Positions 1 through 6,296 of a stretch of DNA of 12,443 bases are shown here, piece after piece. Made by a program: the position numbers and the translations under genes. Each line of letters opens with the position of its first letter. The first letter of the stretch is position 1. The stretch comes from Actinomycetales bacterium (GTDB lineage Bacteria; Actinomycetota; Actinomycetes; Actinomycetales; Microbacteriaceae): NCBI GenBank assembly GCA_028868555.1, contig JAGWUG010000007.1, positions 1 to 12,443 on the forward strand. The letters are read 5' to 3'. Under the pieces are notes generated by a model, which was not told where the DNA came from, ran no database searches, and saw nothing but the letters and a program-made list of their open reading frames with translations.

Positions 1-47
1 GTGTCGGGCACGGATCCGAGCGGTCGGCTTAGGTCTTCGTATTCCAT
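1..47 (-). CDS. 5' end of an unidentified minus-strand gene (partial)
   Basis: Reading minus from 47, an ATG opens a frame that stays open to the window edge and begins MEYEDLSRPLGSVPDT. The only in-frame stop upstream is the TAG ending the preceding FMN-binding gene, 30 nt away, and no other start codon lies between. A purine-rich GGAGAG...GGAG stretch precedes the ATG and could serve as ribosome binding site. It is therefore probably the next gene of the flavoprotein operon. By context it could encode ApbE (FAD:protein FMN transferase) or a two-component regulator, since both often accompany FMN-binding/ferric-reductase genes in Actinobacteria. The 15 visible residues match no motif of either family that I recognise, so no function is assigned. 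Confidence 0.4.
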   Translation of the reverse strand, partial: MEYEDLSRPLGSVPD

Positions 48-77
48 CGATGCTCCGAACTCTCCCGTTAGCTCGGA

Positions 78-515
78 CTAGCCCAGCTTAGATATTGCCG
101 AGTTTAGAGCCTGCTTGAAGGCATCGGTGGTGTAGGTGGCGCCACTGATGTTGCTGAAGTTGGTGCCCTGAGCCTGGATGGCGTATTGCACCAAGTAAGG
201 GAAGGCCTGAGCACGGCCGTTGGTGGCGGTGGAGTTGGCGTAGTCGATCTTGGTGATCTTGCCGTTTGCCTTGGTGACCGAAACTTGAACCTGACCGAAC
301 CGATACTGGATGGCATCGGAGGTGGCAGTGCCAGTCGTGCCAACAGGGGTGTTGGTAGCACCGGTGCCGGGGCTTACCGCTGTGCTGGCGGTGGTGACCG
401 GTGCGCTGACGTTGGCCGCCGGCTGGGTGTAGTGATTGGTGAGAACCACCGCGCCGGCCAGAGCCGAAACTGCGATTAGGCCGTTGGCCCAAGCTTGACG
501 TTTATTGCGAGACAT
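78..515 (-). CDS. Membrane-anchored FMN-binding domain protein (short linker)
   Basis: Predicted exported flavoprotein of 145 residues. Residues 1-11 are a basic N-tail and about 12-26 a hydrophobic signal or anchor segment. About 27-68 is a Thr/Ala/Pro-rich linker and 71-145 a single FMN-binding domain (PF04205 type, as in NqrC/RnfG). Its C-terminal block contains SGATYTTDAF, and Thr127 is the expected site of covalent FMN attachment by ApbE. A start at 515 is chosen because AGGAA lies 6 nt upstream, overlapping the previous stop, and because the hydrophobic segment follows directly. An in-frame ATG at 566 would overlap the upstream gene by 44 nt and add an unrelated N-tail. It is third in the operon, 7 nt after a paralogue with a nearly identical domain. 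The likely role is accepting electrons outside the membrane from the ferric-reductase-like protein. Oddity: the Asp usual at the start of the flavinylation motif is Ser121. Signal cleavage is unclear, so it may stay membrane-tethered. Confidence 0.85.
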   Translation of the reverse strand: MSRNKRQAWANGLIAVSALAGAVVLTNHYTQPAANVSAPVTTASTAVSPGTGATNTPVGTTGTATSDAIQYRFGQVQVSVTKANGKITKIDYANSTATNGRAQAFPYLVQYAIQAQGTNFSNISGATYTTDAFKQALNSAISKLG

Positions 516-522
516 CTGGTTC

Positions 523-1296
523 CTAGAACTTGGAGAGGGCGCTGGCCAGTGCCTGCTTGAAGGCATCGGAGGTGAAGGTGGCGCCGGTCAGGTTGCTGAA
601 GTTGGTGCCCTGAGCCTGGATGGCGTACTGGACCAGGTAAGGGAAGGCGGCCTGACGTCCACCGGTGGCGCCGGAGTTGCCAACGTCGATAGAGGTGATC
701 TTGCCGTCGGTCTTGGTGACGGTGATCTGGACGGTTCCGTAGCGGTAGGGGAAGGCGCCGCTGGTTTTGCTGACGGTGCTGGATGCAGCGCTAGATGACG
801 AGCCCGAGCTGGAGGTTGAACCGGAGGAGCTCGAAGAACTGGACGAGCCGCTGCTTGAGCTAGAGCCAGAACTGCTGGTTCCTGAACCGCTCGAGGTGGT
901 GCCAGACTGGCCGGTGCCGCTTCCCGATGCAGTGCTGCCGGAAGTAGTGCCGGTGGAAGTGGAACCAGAGGTGGTTCCGCCAGAACTTGCAGTGCCGGTG
1001 CTGCCTGAGCTGCTTCCGCTGGTCTTGGTGCTGCCACCTGTGGAGGTGCTGCCGGCAGGGTTGCTGGCGGAGGAACTGCTGGTTGCTGGAGTGGAACCGG
1101 TAGAACCGCTTGTGTTACCACCGGCGGCGTTGGTGCTTCCGGTCGAGGTGGTTCCAGTGGACGTCGAGGTGCCACCGGCCGGTGCACCGGTGCTAAAGCC
1201 GTTGGCGGTAGTCGCCGAGGCGGCGCCTACAGCGTAGGAGACTCCTAGAACACCAAGGCTGGCAATGGTTACTACGTTGCGGGTTACGTTTCTCAC
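523..1296 (-). CDS. Secreted FMN-binding domain protein with long Ser/Gly/Thr linker
   Basis: Exported flavoprotein of 257 residues. A signal sequence occupies residues 1-29 (basic MRNVTRN, hydrophobic core, small residues AASA at a plausible cleavage site). About 150 residues of Ser/Gly/Thr low complexity follow. Residues 181-257 form an FMN-binding domain (PF04205 type). Thr240 in LTGATFTSDAF is the expected covalent FMN site. The start is GTG at 1296, with GAGGAG 8 nt upstream and GTGA overlap with the stop of the ferric-reductase-like gene, indicating translational coupling. There is no C-terminal sorting signal or second membrane segment, so the flavin domain is either released or held by an uncleaved N-terminus at the end of a long flexible arm. 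Its C-terminal domain is nearly identical to that of the next gene. The first motif position, normally Asp, is Ser234. Family and export are well supported; the electron-transfer partner is inferred from operon context. Confidence 0.87.
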   Translation of the reverse strand: MRNVTRNVVTIASLGVLGVSYAVGAASATTANGFSTGAPAGGTSTSTGTTSTGSTNAAGGNTSGSTGSTPATSSSSASNPAGSTSTGGSTKTSGSSSGSTGTASSGGTTSGSTSTGTTSGSTASGSGTGQSGTTSSGSGTSSSGSSSSSGSSSSSSSSGSTSSSGSSSSAASSTVSKTSGAFPYRYGTVQITVTKTDGKITSIDVGNSGATGGRQAAFPYLVQYAIQAQGTNFSNLTGATFTSDAFKQALASALSKF

Positions 1297-2702
1297 CAGG
1301 CAAACTCCTCTGCGTGAATTTGGTGCTCCGGGGTGCCGGCACGAAGCAGGCTCTTCTTTACCGAGCGGGTCCAGGCGGCTGGGCCACAGATGAACACATC
1401 GCTCTCGCTGATCCAGGGTGCAATCACACTGATGCGGGCGTGGTCCGGAATGTTTTCCGGGTGTGCTGGCATCCAGGAGTTGGCACCACCGCGACCACCC
1501 TCCAGCAGGGTCAGCTTGAAGCCGCGACGCTGCGAGAGGTCGGTTAGTTCATCAACTAGAGCGGCATCGTCGGTCTGGCGGGTTCGGTAGATGATGTTGA
1601 TGTCGCCTGGTCGGGCTGCCATCGACTCGGCCAGCGAACGGATTGGTGGGGCACCGATGCCAGCGCAGATCAGGGTCACCTTTTCGCGGCTGCGACGAGC
1701 CTCGGTGAATACACCGTAAGGTCCTTCGAGGACGATGCGGGTTCCAGGCTTGATGGTCTGCAGCAGCGAGGTGTCGTCACCGCGGTTGCCGATGGTGAAT
1801 CGTACGAAGCGAGAGTTTGGAGCGGCCGACACGGAGAACGGGTGGGCTCTCCACCACTGACCCTTGGTCAGAACGCGGAGGATGAAGAACTGGCCGGCCT
1901 CGTAACCCAGCTTTTCCAGGTTCTTTCCGGTGATGTAGATGGAAGTGGCATCGGAGGATTCACGAACGGTCGTCTCAACCTTGAGGCCAAGGCGCAGCGA
2001 GAGCACGATTGGCTCCAGGAAGCGGTACCAAACGATGTTGCCTGCCACGAACAGGTAGAGGCTGATCCAGTAGAACATTGCAAACGGCTTGCCGGCGATG
2101 TCGCTTCCGGTGGAAATCTGGTGAGGGATTGCCAGGAACACCGATGCGTAAGACAGCAGGTGGATGAGCCACCAAGCTTCGTAGCTGAGGCGCTTGCGGG
2201 CAATCTGAATCGAGCTGACCACAACGGCGATCATCAGGATGAGTGCGATGGTTGCCGTGAGCATGTCTGGCACGTTGAAGACCAGGTTGGTTAGCTCGGC
2301 CAGGATGGCCTTCTGGTCGAGCATGGCGTAGTTGACCAGCGACGCCAGGAAGTGGGCCACGATCAAGTAAAGGATTGGCTTGCCCAGTTTCTTGTGGGCT
2401 TCGGTGGACTTGTCCAGGCCATAAAGGCGGTCTACCCAAGGCACACGGGCGACGAGCAGCATGTGAATGAGTAGGAGGTCGGTGCCAACCAGAGCGGTCA
2501 GGCGACTCAGGGCACCAAGTCCAGTGGTCACATCGGTGACCTGCTTGACTCCGCCGTCGATGAGAAACATTGCAAGCACAGCGACCACGCTTGCCCAAGC
2601 CACAACCTCAACCAGGTCCTGTCCGCGGCGCACGCGAACGATCTTGCGCTGTCCTAGGCGCACCCTGGTGTTGGGCTGTGCGAAGCGAAAGTTTGCCGTC
2701 AT
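1293..2702 (-). CDS. Ferric-reductase-like transmembrane flavocytochrome (FAD/NAD(P)H oxidoreductase)
   Basis: Membrane protein of 469 residues predicted to carry electrons from cytosolic NAD(P)H via FAD and two b-hemes to the outer face. The N-terminal half has about six hydrophobic segments (roughly 30-50, 68-85, 108-125, 146-166, 178-195, 207-228) and matches the ferric reductase-like transmembrane domain. His103/His117 and His181/His194, spaced 14 and 13, fit the paired heme ligands of the NOX/FRE superfamily. The C-terminal half is a ferredoxin-reductase-type module: FAD-binding HPFSVSAAP (287-295), EGPYGVF (326-332), nucleotide-binding AGIGAPPIRSL (347-357), ICGP (438-441) and a terminal EEFAW. 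The ATG at 2702 has GGAAG 10 nt upstream. It is the first gene of the minus operon and overlaps the first FMN-binding gene by 4 nt. Those exported FMN proteins are the likely electron acceptors; whether the final acceptor is Fe(III), another protein or oxygen cannot be told. The N-terminal 27 residues are strongly basic. Confidence 0.9.
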   Translation of the reverse strand: MTANFRFAQPNTRVRLGQRKIVRVRRGQDLVEVVAWASVVAVLAMFLIDGGVKQVTDVTTGLGALSRLTALVGTDLLLIHMLLVARVPWVDRLYGLDKSTEAHKKLGKPILYLIVAHFLASLVNYAMLDQKAILAELTNLVFNVPDMLTATIALILMIAVVVSSIQIARKRLSYEAWWLIHLLSYASVFLAIPHQISTGSDIAGKPFAMFYWISLYLFVAGNIVWYRFLEPIVLSLRLGLKVETTVRESSDATSIYITGKNLEKLGYEAGQFFILRVLTKGQWWRAHPFSVSAAPNSRFVRFTIGNRGDDTSLLQTIKPGTRIVLEGPYGVFTEARRSREKVTLICAGIGAPPIRSLAESMAARPGDINIIYRTRQTDDAALVDELTDLSQRRGFKLTLLEGGRGGANSWMPAHPENIPDHARISVIAPWISESDVFICGPAAWTRSVKKSLLRAGTPEHQIHAEEFAW

Positions 2703-2725
2703 GCTTTAAAGACTTCCGCATAACC

Positions 2726-2744
2726 TTGAGAGTTACCTGAGAGT
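2726..2744 (-). promoter_or_regulatory. Candidate response-regulator operator: two 7-bp direct repeats with 11-bp phasing
   Basis: On the minus strand the sequence reads ACTCTCA-GGTA-ACTCTCA followed by AGG. This gives two identical 7-bp units whose starts are 11 bp apart, one helical turn (plus-strand TGAGAGT at 2727-2733 and 2738-2744). It lies 25-42 nt upstream of the ferric-reductase-like start codon. Tandem 7-bp repeats with 4-bp spacers are the classic layout of OmpR/PhoB-family operators, so an activator or repressor of the flavoprotein operon is inferred. A clear -10/-35 pair for the minus operon was not recognised; a TTATGC at 2718-2723 sits too close to the ribosome binding site to be convincing. 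No regulator gene is visible in the window. Confidence 0.5.
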
Positions 2745-2828
2745 CGGCTGGGAAATTTGACCAGATTTCGGTGAATTCTTTTCACGCTATTGAATCGTCG
2801 CCGAAACAATCCCGCAACAAGCGGCACC

Positions 2829-2843
2829 TAATTTTTGGTCATG
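2829..2843 (+). promoter_or_regulatory. Candidate leaderless promoter of the ATP-grasp operon
   Basis: TAATTT (2829-2834) fits the actinobacterial -10 pattern TAnnnT and is followed after exactly 6 nt by ATG at 2841, so transcription would start at or next to the A of the start codon. No purine-rich ribosome binding site lies upstream and no good -35 element is evident. A small inverted repeat CCGC-AACAA-GCGG (2812-2824) sits just upstream of the -10 and could be an operator or chance. The same arrangement precedes genes at 6294, 8354 and 10996. Confidence 0.5.
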
Positions 2844-4496
2844 GGAGATTTATTTAGCGGATATCCGGTGGCGGGGCCGGTCAAGCGAGCGGATCGCAAG
2901 GCAGGCGTATATCCGCCATTCGACGAGATGTTTGCCGGGCAGGCAAAGGTACGCGGTAACTACAGGCAGATACACCAGGCCTTGGCATCCATGACTCAGG
3001 ATGAGCTGGTTGGTCGCACCGAAGCACTTGCTAGCTCTTACCTGGCACAGGGCGTGACCTTCGACTTTGCAGGTGAGGAACGCCCCTTCCCGCTGGACGC
3101 GGTTCCGCGTGTCATCGATCGTGACGAATGGAGCTACCTCGAGGCCGGCATCAAGCAGCGCGTTAAGGTGCTGGAGGCATTCCTAGCCGATGTCTATGGC
3201 CCCGGCAATGCTGTTCGAGACGGTGTGGTTCCAGCTAGCCTGATTGCCACTAGTTCCCACTTCCACCGGGCGGCTGTGGGCATTGATCCAGCCAACGGAG
3301 TTCGAATCCAGGTCTCCGGTATTGACCTCATTCGCGATGAGCTAGGTGACTGGCGAGTACTGGAAGACAATGTGCGCGTTCCATCTGGGGTTTCGTATGT
3401 GATCTCTAATCGTCGGGTGATGGCACAGACCCTGCCCGAGCTCTTTCAGCAGATGCGCATCCAGCCGGTGGCGGAATACCCGAATCGCCTCCTTGCGGCA
3501 CTCAGGGCGGCAGCACCATCCGGGGTAACTGAACCCACGGTTGTAGTGCTCACCCCGGGCGTTTACAACAGCGCCTACTTTGAGCACACTCTTCTTGCTC
3601 GACTTATGGGTCTCGAGCTCGTGGAGGGACGTGACCTCTACTGCTCGGGAGGCAAGGTCTATATGCGCACAACCAGCGGTCCACGAAGAGTTGACGTGAT
3701 CTATCGCCGCGTGGATGATGAGTTCCTCGACCCGCTTAGCTTCCGAACCGACTCGGTGCTCGGCCCTCCCGGACTGCTCACCGCGGCCCGCCTGGGAAAC
3801 GTGACTTTGGCAAATGCGGTGGGAAACGGCGTTGCCGACGACAAGCTGGTCTACACCTATTTGCCGGATTTGACACGCTACTACCTTGGCCAAGAGCCAA
3901 TCATCCCAAACGTACAGACCTGGCGGCTTGAGGAACCCGAGAGCCTGGCAGAGGTTCTGGATCGCCTCCCTGAACTGGTAGTCAAGCCTGTCGATGGTTC
4001 TGGCGGTAAAGGACTTGTGGTTGGGCCAAGTGCATCCAAGAAAGAGCTGGATGATCTTCGCAGGCGGCTCTCAAAGGATCCTCGAGGCTACATTGCGCAA
4101 CCCGTGGTGCAGTTCTCCACAATCCCCACTCTGGTTACTGACGGGCTCAGACCGCGGCACGCCGACCTGAGACCATTCGCGGTAAACGACGGTAAAGACA
4201 TCTGGGTCTTGCCGGGTGGCCTTACTCGAGTGGCGCTTCCAGAGGGTGAACTCGTTGTGAATTCATCTCAGGGCGGTGGCTCCAAAGACACCTGGGTGGT
4301 TGGTTCGGACAGGGTCACGAGTCGGGAGTACATGCCAACTAACTCGCAGGTTTCGGCGATTGTGGCGGGACAGACCTCAGCTAGCGCGGGATTCCAAACG
4401 TCACCTTCGCAGTCATTCAATCCATACCTAAACCAGCAACAGCAGCAACAACAGGGCAACCAAGACACCGTGGTCAAGGGAGAAGAAAATGCTTAG
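2841..4496 (+). CDS. Circularly permuted ATP-grasp family protein (DUF404/DUF407 type)
   Basis: A 551-residue protein of the circularly permuted type 2 ATP-grasp family, predicted amidoligases that activate a carboxylate with ATP and join it to an amine. Family signatures are clear: an N-terminal block with DRDEWSYLEAGIKQRV and ADVYGPG, a glycine-rich nucleotide loop VKPVDGSGGKG (381-391), HADLRPF (440-446), LPGGLTRVA (457-465) and NSSQGGGSKDTW (474-485). The ATG at 2841 is preferred; a TTG two codons upstream (2835) is possible, but the TAATTT-N6-ATG spacing favours a leaderless ATG. It overlaps the next gene by 8 nt. The C-terminal ~65 residues after the catalytic core are low-complexity (Ser/Gln/Asn) and contain seven consecutive glutamines (532-538). 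It heads the three-gene operon with alpha-E and transglutaminase-like proteins, a recurrent association predicted to act in peptide or peptide-tag synthesis. The natural substrate is unknown to me. The protein has no signal peptide and should be cytosolic. Confidence 0.92.
   Translation: MGDLFSGYPVAGPVKRADRKAGVYPPFDEMFAGQAKVRGNYRQIHQALASMTQDELVGRTEALASSYLAQGVTFDFAGEERPFPLDAVPRVIDRDEWSYLEAGIKQRVKVLEAFLADVYGPGNAVRDGVVPASLIATSSHFHRAAVGIDPANGVRIQVSGIDLIRDELGDWRVLEDNVRVPSGVSYVISNRRVMAQTLPELFQQMRIQPVAEYPNRLLAALRAAAPSGVTEPTVVVLTPGVYNSAYFEHTLLARLMGLELVEGRDLYCSGGKVYMRTTSGPRRVDVIYRRVDDEFLDPLSFRTDSVLGPPGLLTAARLGNVTLANAVGNGVADDKLVYTYLPDLTRYYLGQEPIIPNVQTWRLEEPESLAEVLDRLPELVVKPVDGSGGKGLVVGPSASKKELDDLRRRLSKDPRGYIAQPVVQFSTIPTLVTDGLRPRHADLRPFAVNDGKDIWVLPGGLTRVALPEGELVVNSSQGGGSKDTWVVGSDRVTSREYMPTNSQVSAIVAGQTSASAGFQTSPSQSFNPYLNQQQQQQQGNQDTVVKGEENA
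4434..4454 (+). repeat. CAG/CAA tract coding for seven glutamines
   Basis: Seven consecutive Gln codons (mixed CAG and CAA) near the 3' end of the ATP-grasp gene, inside a Gln/Asn-rich tail. The mixed codons make it a less slippery repeat than a pure trinucleotide run. It lies beyond the conserved catalytic motifs, so length variation would probably not disturb the enzyme core. Confidence 0.8.
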
Positions 4497-5415
4497 TCGA
4501 ATTGCAGAGTCTCTGTTTTGGATTGGCCGCTATGTAGAGCGCGCCGATGGCACCGCACGCCTGCTGGATGTTCACCTGCAGCTTCTGCTCGAGGATCCTT
4601 GGGTGGATGAAGACACCGCCTGCCGGTCCCTTCTTAAGGTGATTGGATCCAGCACCGAGTTCACGGGCACACTGGACCGCCAGCGATTGATGGCGGCTCT
4701 AACCGTGGATCGCTCGGAGCCATCTTCCATTGCATCCTCGCTCGATAACGCCCGTGAGAATGCGCGCAGAGTCCGTGAGATTGTGAGCACCGAACTTTGG
4801 GAGTGCCTCAACACCACCAGATCACGCATGCCTCGCAAAGTTGCCCTAGATCGAGCCCACGACTACTTCGGTTGGGTGCGCGAGCGCACGGCTCTGTCGG
4901 TTGGAATCGTGGACTCGTCAACGAGCCGAGATGAAGCCTGGACCTTCTTCACACTGGGACGAAGCCTGGAGCGAGTGGACATGACAGCCCGTTTGCTGGC
5001 CACCAGTGAACTCACTGCAGCTAGTGGACCGTCGTGGACCACCATTCTGCGTTCCTGCGGTGCCTATGAGGCATACCTGCGCACCTACCGCGGGGTTCCT
5101 TCGGCAACTAATGCCGCAGAGTTCCTGCTCCTAGACCGCATCTTCCCCCGCTCTGTCATTTTCTCCATCAGTCGGGCCGAGTCATGCATCGAGGATTTGA
5201 TTTCGGACAAATCCAGGGTGGGCATCGATGACACTTTGCGGCAACTTAGGCAGTTGCGCAGCAATCTGGAATTCCGAAGTGCCCCCGCCATCCTCGCTAA
5301 CCTAACGGCCGAGATGCTCTCACTGCAGGACGGCATCAACCAAGTTTCCGAGTCAATCAGCGCAAGGTATTTCCCTGCGAATGCCTTGCCAAGCTGGGTG
5401 GGAGAGAACTCATGA
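4489..5415 (+). CDS. Alpha-E domain protein (DUF403 family)
   Basis: A 308-residue protein matching the alpha-E family over its whole length. It opens with MLSRIAESLFWIGRYVERAD, a hallmark of the family, followed by mostly alpha-helical sequence rich in Arg, Glu and Leu. It has no signal peptide or membrane segment. The length is normal for the family. The start ATG lies inside the end of the ATP-grasp gene (ATGCTTAG, 8 nt overlap), and the end overlaps the transglutaminase-like gene by 4 nt (ATGA). The three are therefore surely co-transcribed and translationally coupled. The family has no established biochemical activity that I know of. Because it almost always accompanies a permuted ATP-grasp and a transglutaminase-like protein, sometimes fused to the former, it is inferred to be a partner or scaffold of the amidoligase. 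An independent enzymatic role is possible. Confidence 0.92.
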   Translation: MLSRIAESLFWIGRYVERADGTARLLDVHLQLLLEDPWVDEDTACRSLLKVIGSSTEFTGTLDRQRLMAALTVDRSEPSSIASSLDNARENARRVREIVSTELWECLNTTRSRMPRKVALDRAHDYFGWVRERTALSVGIVDSSTSRDEAWTFFTLGRSLERVDMTARLLATSELTAASGPSWTTILRSCGAYEAYLRTYRGVPSATNAAEFLLLDRIFPRSVIFSISRAESCIEDLISDKSRVGIDDTLRQLRQLRSNLEFRSAPAILANLTAEMLSLQDGINQVSESISARYFPANALPSWVGENS

Positions 5416-6257
5416 GCAGATATCTGGTGAAACACAAGACCGGATTCCGATACTCCGAACCGGTGGTGGCGTCGTACAACGAGGTACGCATGCTGCCGGT
5501 TCGGGATAACTCGCAGGTTGTTTTCTCGAGTCAGCTCGAAATCAACCCCAAACCAGCCAGTCACGAGTATTCCGACTACTTCGGCACCAGGGTGGTGATG
5601 TTTGAGATTCTCGAGGAGCACAGCGAGCTGGAGATTGTCAGCACCAATCTGGTGGAGCTCAGGGCGGTTCCTCAGGCAGATCGGTCCTTGGGCTGGGCCC
5701 AACTGGCAGCTGCCATTGAGCGCAGCCTGGAGTTGAAAGACGCGGCAACGCAGGGCACAAGAACTCAGATTCCAGCTGACCTGACCAAGGCCGCAAAGCG
5801 ATTGGCCGAGGCCGCCGCCAGCCCTGCAGAAGCCGCCACGGCCATCTGCCGGTTCATCTACTCCAGCATGAAGTATCAGTTTGGAGTCACCGGTGTGCAG
5901 TCGAATGCATCGGAGGCCTGGCAGAAGAAGATTGGAGTCTGCCAAGACTTCACGCACCTCGCCATTGGCGCTCTGCGTTCCGTTGGCATACCTGCCAGAT
6001 ACGTAAGTGGCTACCTGCACCCGCAGTTAGAACCACGCATCGGCCAGCCTGTGGAGGGTGAGTCTCACGCCTGGGTGGAGTGGTACGCGGGCGAGTGGGT
6101 TCCAAACGACCCTACTAACAACCTCGAGTTCCCTGACCGTCACATAGTTGTTGCGCGCGGCCGCGATTACGATGACGTTCCACCGCTGCGAGGGGTTTAC
6201 GCGGGTGGTGCCAATTCCGAACTATTCGTGAAGGTTGAAATCACCCGAGAGGCGTAG
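5412..6257 (+). CDS. Transglutaminase-like cysteine peptidase/transferase family protein
   Basis: A 281-residue protein with a bacterial transglutaminase-like N-terminal beta domain (about 1-90; starts MSRYLVKHKTGFRYSEPV). A papain-like transglutaminase core follows (about 130-250). The catalytic triad is intact: Cys177 in GVCQDFTHLAIGALRSVGIP, His219 in GESHAWVEW and Asp233 in NDPTNN. Bacterial members of this family are generally thought to act as peptidases or amide-bond transferases rather than protein cross-linkers. No signal peptide is seen, so it should act in the cytosol with its operon partners. It starts by ATGA overlap with the alpha-E gene and is the last gene of the operon; the next gene has its own promoter-like sequence 25 nt beyond the stop. 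A role in cleaving, transferring or recycling the amide linkage made by the ATP-grasp protein is inferred from the conserved association. Confidence 0.92.
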   Translation: MSRYLVKHKTGFRYSEPVVASYNEVRMLPVRDNSQVVFSSQLEINPKPASHEYSDYFGTRVVMFEILEEHSELEIVSTNLVELRAVPQADRSLGWAQLAAAIERSLELKDAATQGTRTQIPADLTKAAKRLAEAAASPAEAATAICRFIYSSMKYQFGVTGVQSNASEAWQKKIGVCQDFTHLAIGALRSVGIPARYVSGYLHPQLEPRIGQPVEGESHAWVEWYAGEWVPNDPTNNLEFPDRHIVVARGRDYDDVPPLRGVYAGGANSELFVKVEITREA

Positions 6258-6281
6258 GGCATTTGCGCTTGCAACTCGCAG

Positions 6282-6296
6282 TAATCTTTGGGCATG
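6282..6296 (+). promoter_or_regulatory. Candidate leaderless promoter of the alpha/beta hydrolase gene
   Basis: TAATCT (6282-6287), 6 nt (TTGGGC), then ATG at 6294. The block matches the one before the ATP-grasp gene at 13 of 15 positions. There is no Shine-Dalgarno sequence in the 36-nt gap after the previous stop and no evident -35 box. Confidence 0.5.

Noticed and set aside
767..1237. Plus-strand open frame coding for a very acidic Glu/Leu/Pro/Val-rich polypeptide
   Set aside because: It is the antisense image of the Ser/Gly/Thr codon-repetitive linker of the FMN-binding protein; no start signal and no recognisable domain.
2718..2723. TTATGC as -10 box of the flavoprotein operon
   Set aside because: Transcription would start downstream of the GGAAG ribosome binding site of the first gene, and no matching -35 was found.
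2771..2785. Inverted repeat GTGAA-TTCTT-TTCAC as an operator in the divergent intergenic region
   Set aside because: Arms of only 5 bp are expected by chance in AT-richer intergenic DNA, and no second copy was found; not strong enough to list as a site.
5085..6020. Long minus-strand open frame of 311 codons under the alpha-E and transglutaminase-like genes
   Set aside because: It lies wholly opposite two well-identified overlapping genes, its composition looks like a codon shadow and it has no domain or ribosome binding site.
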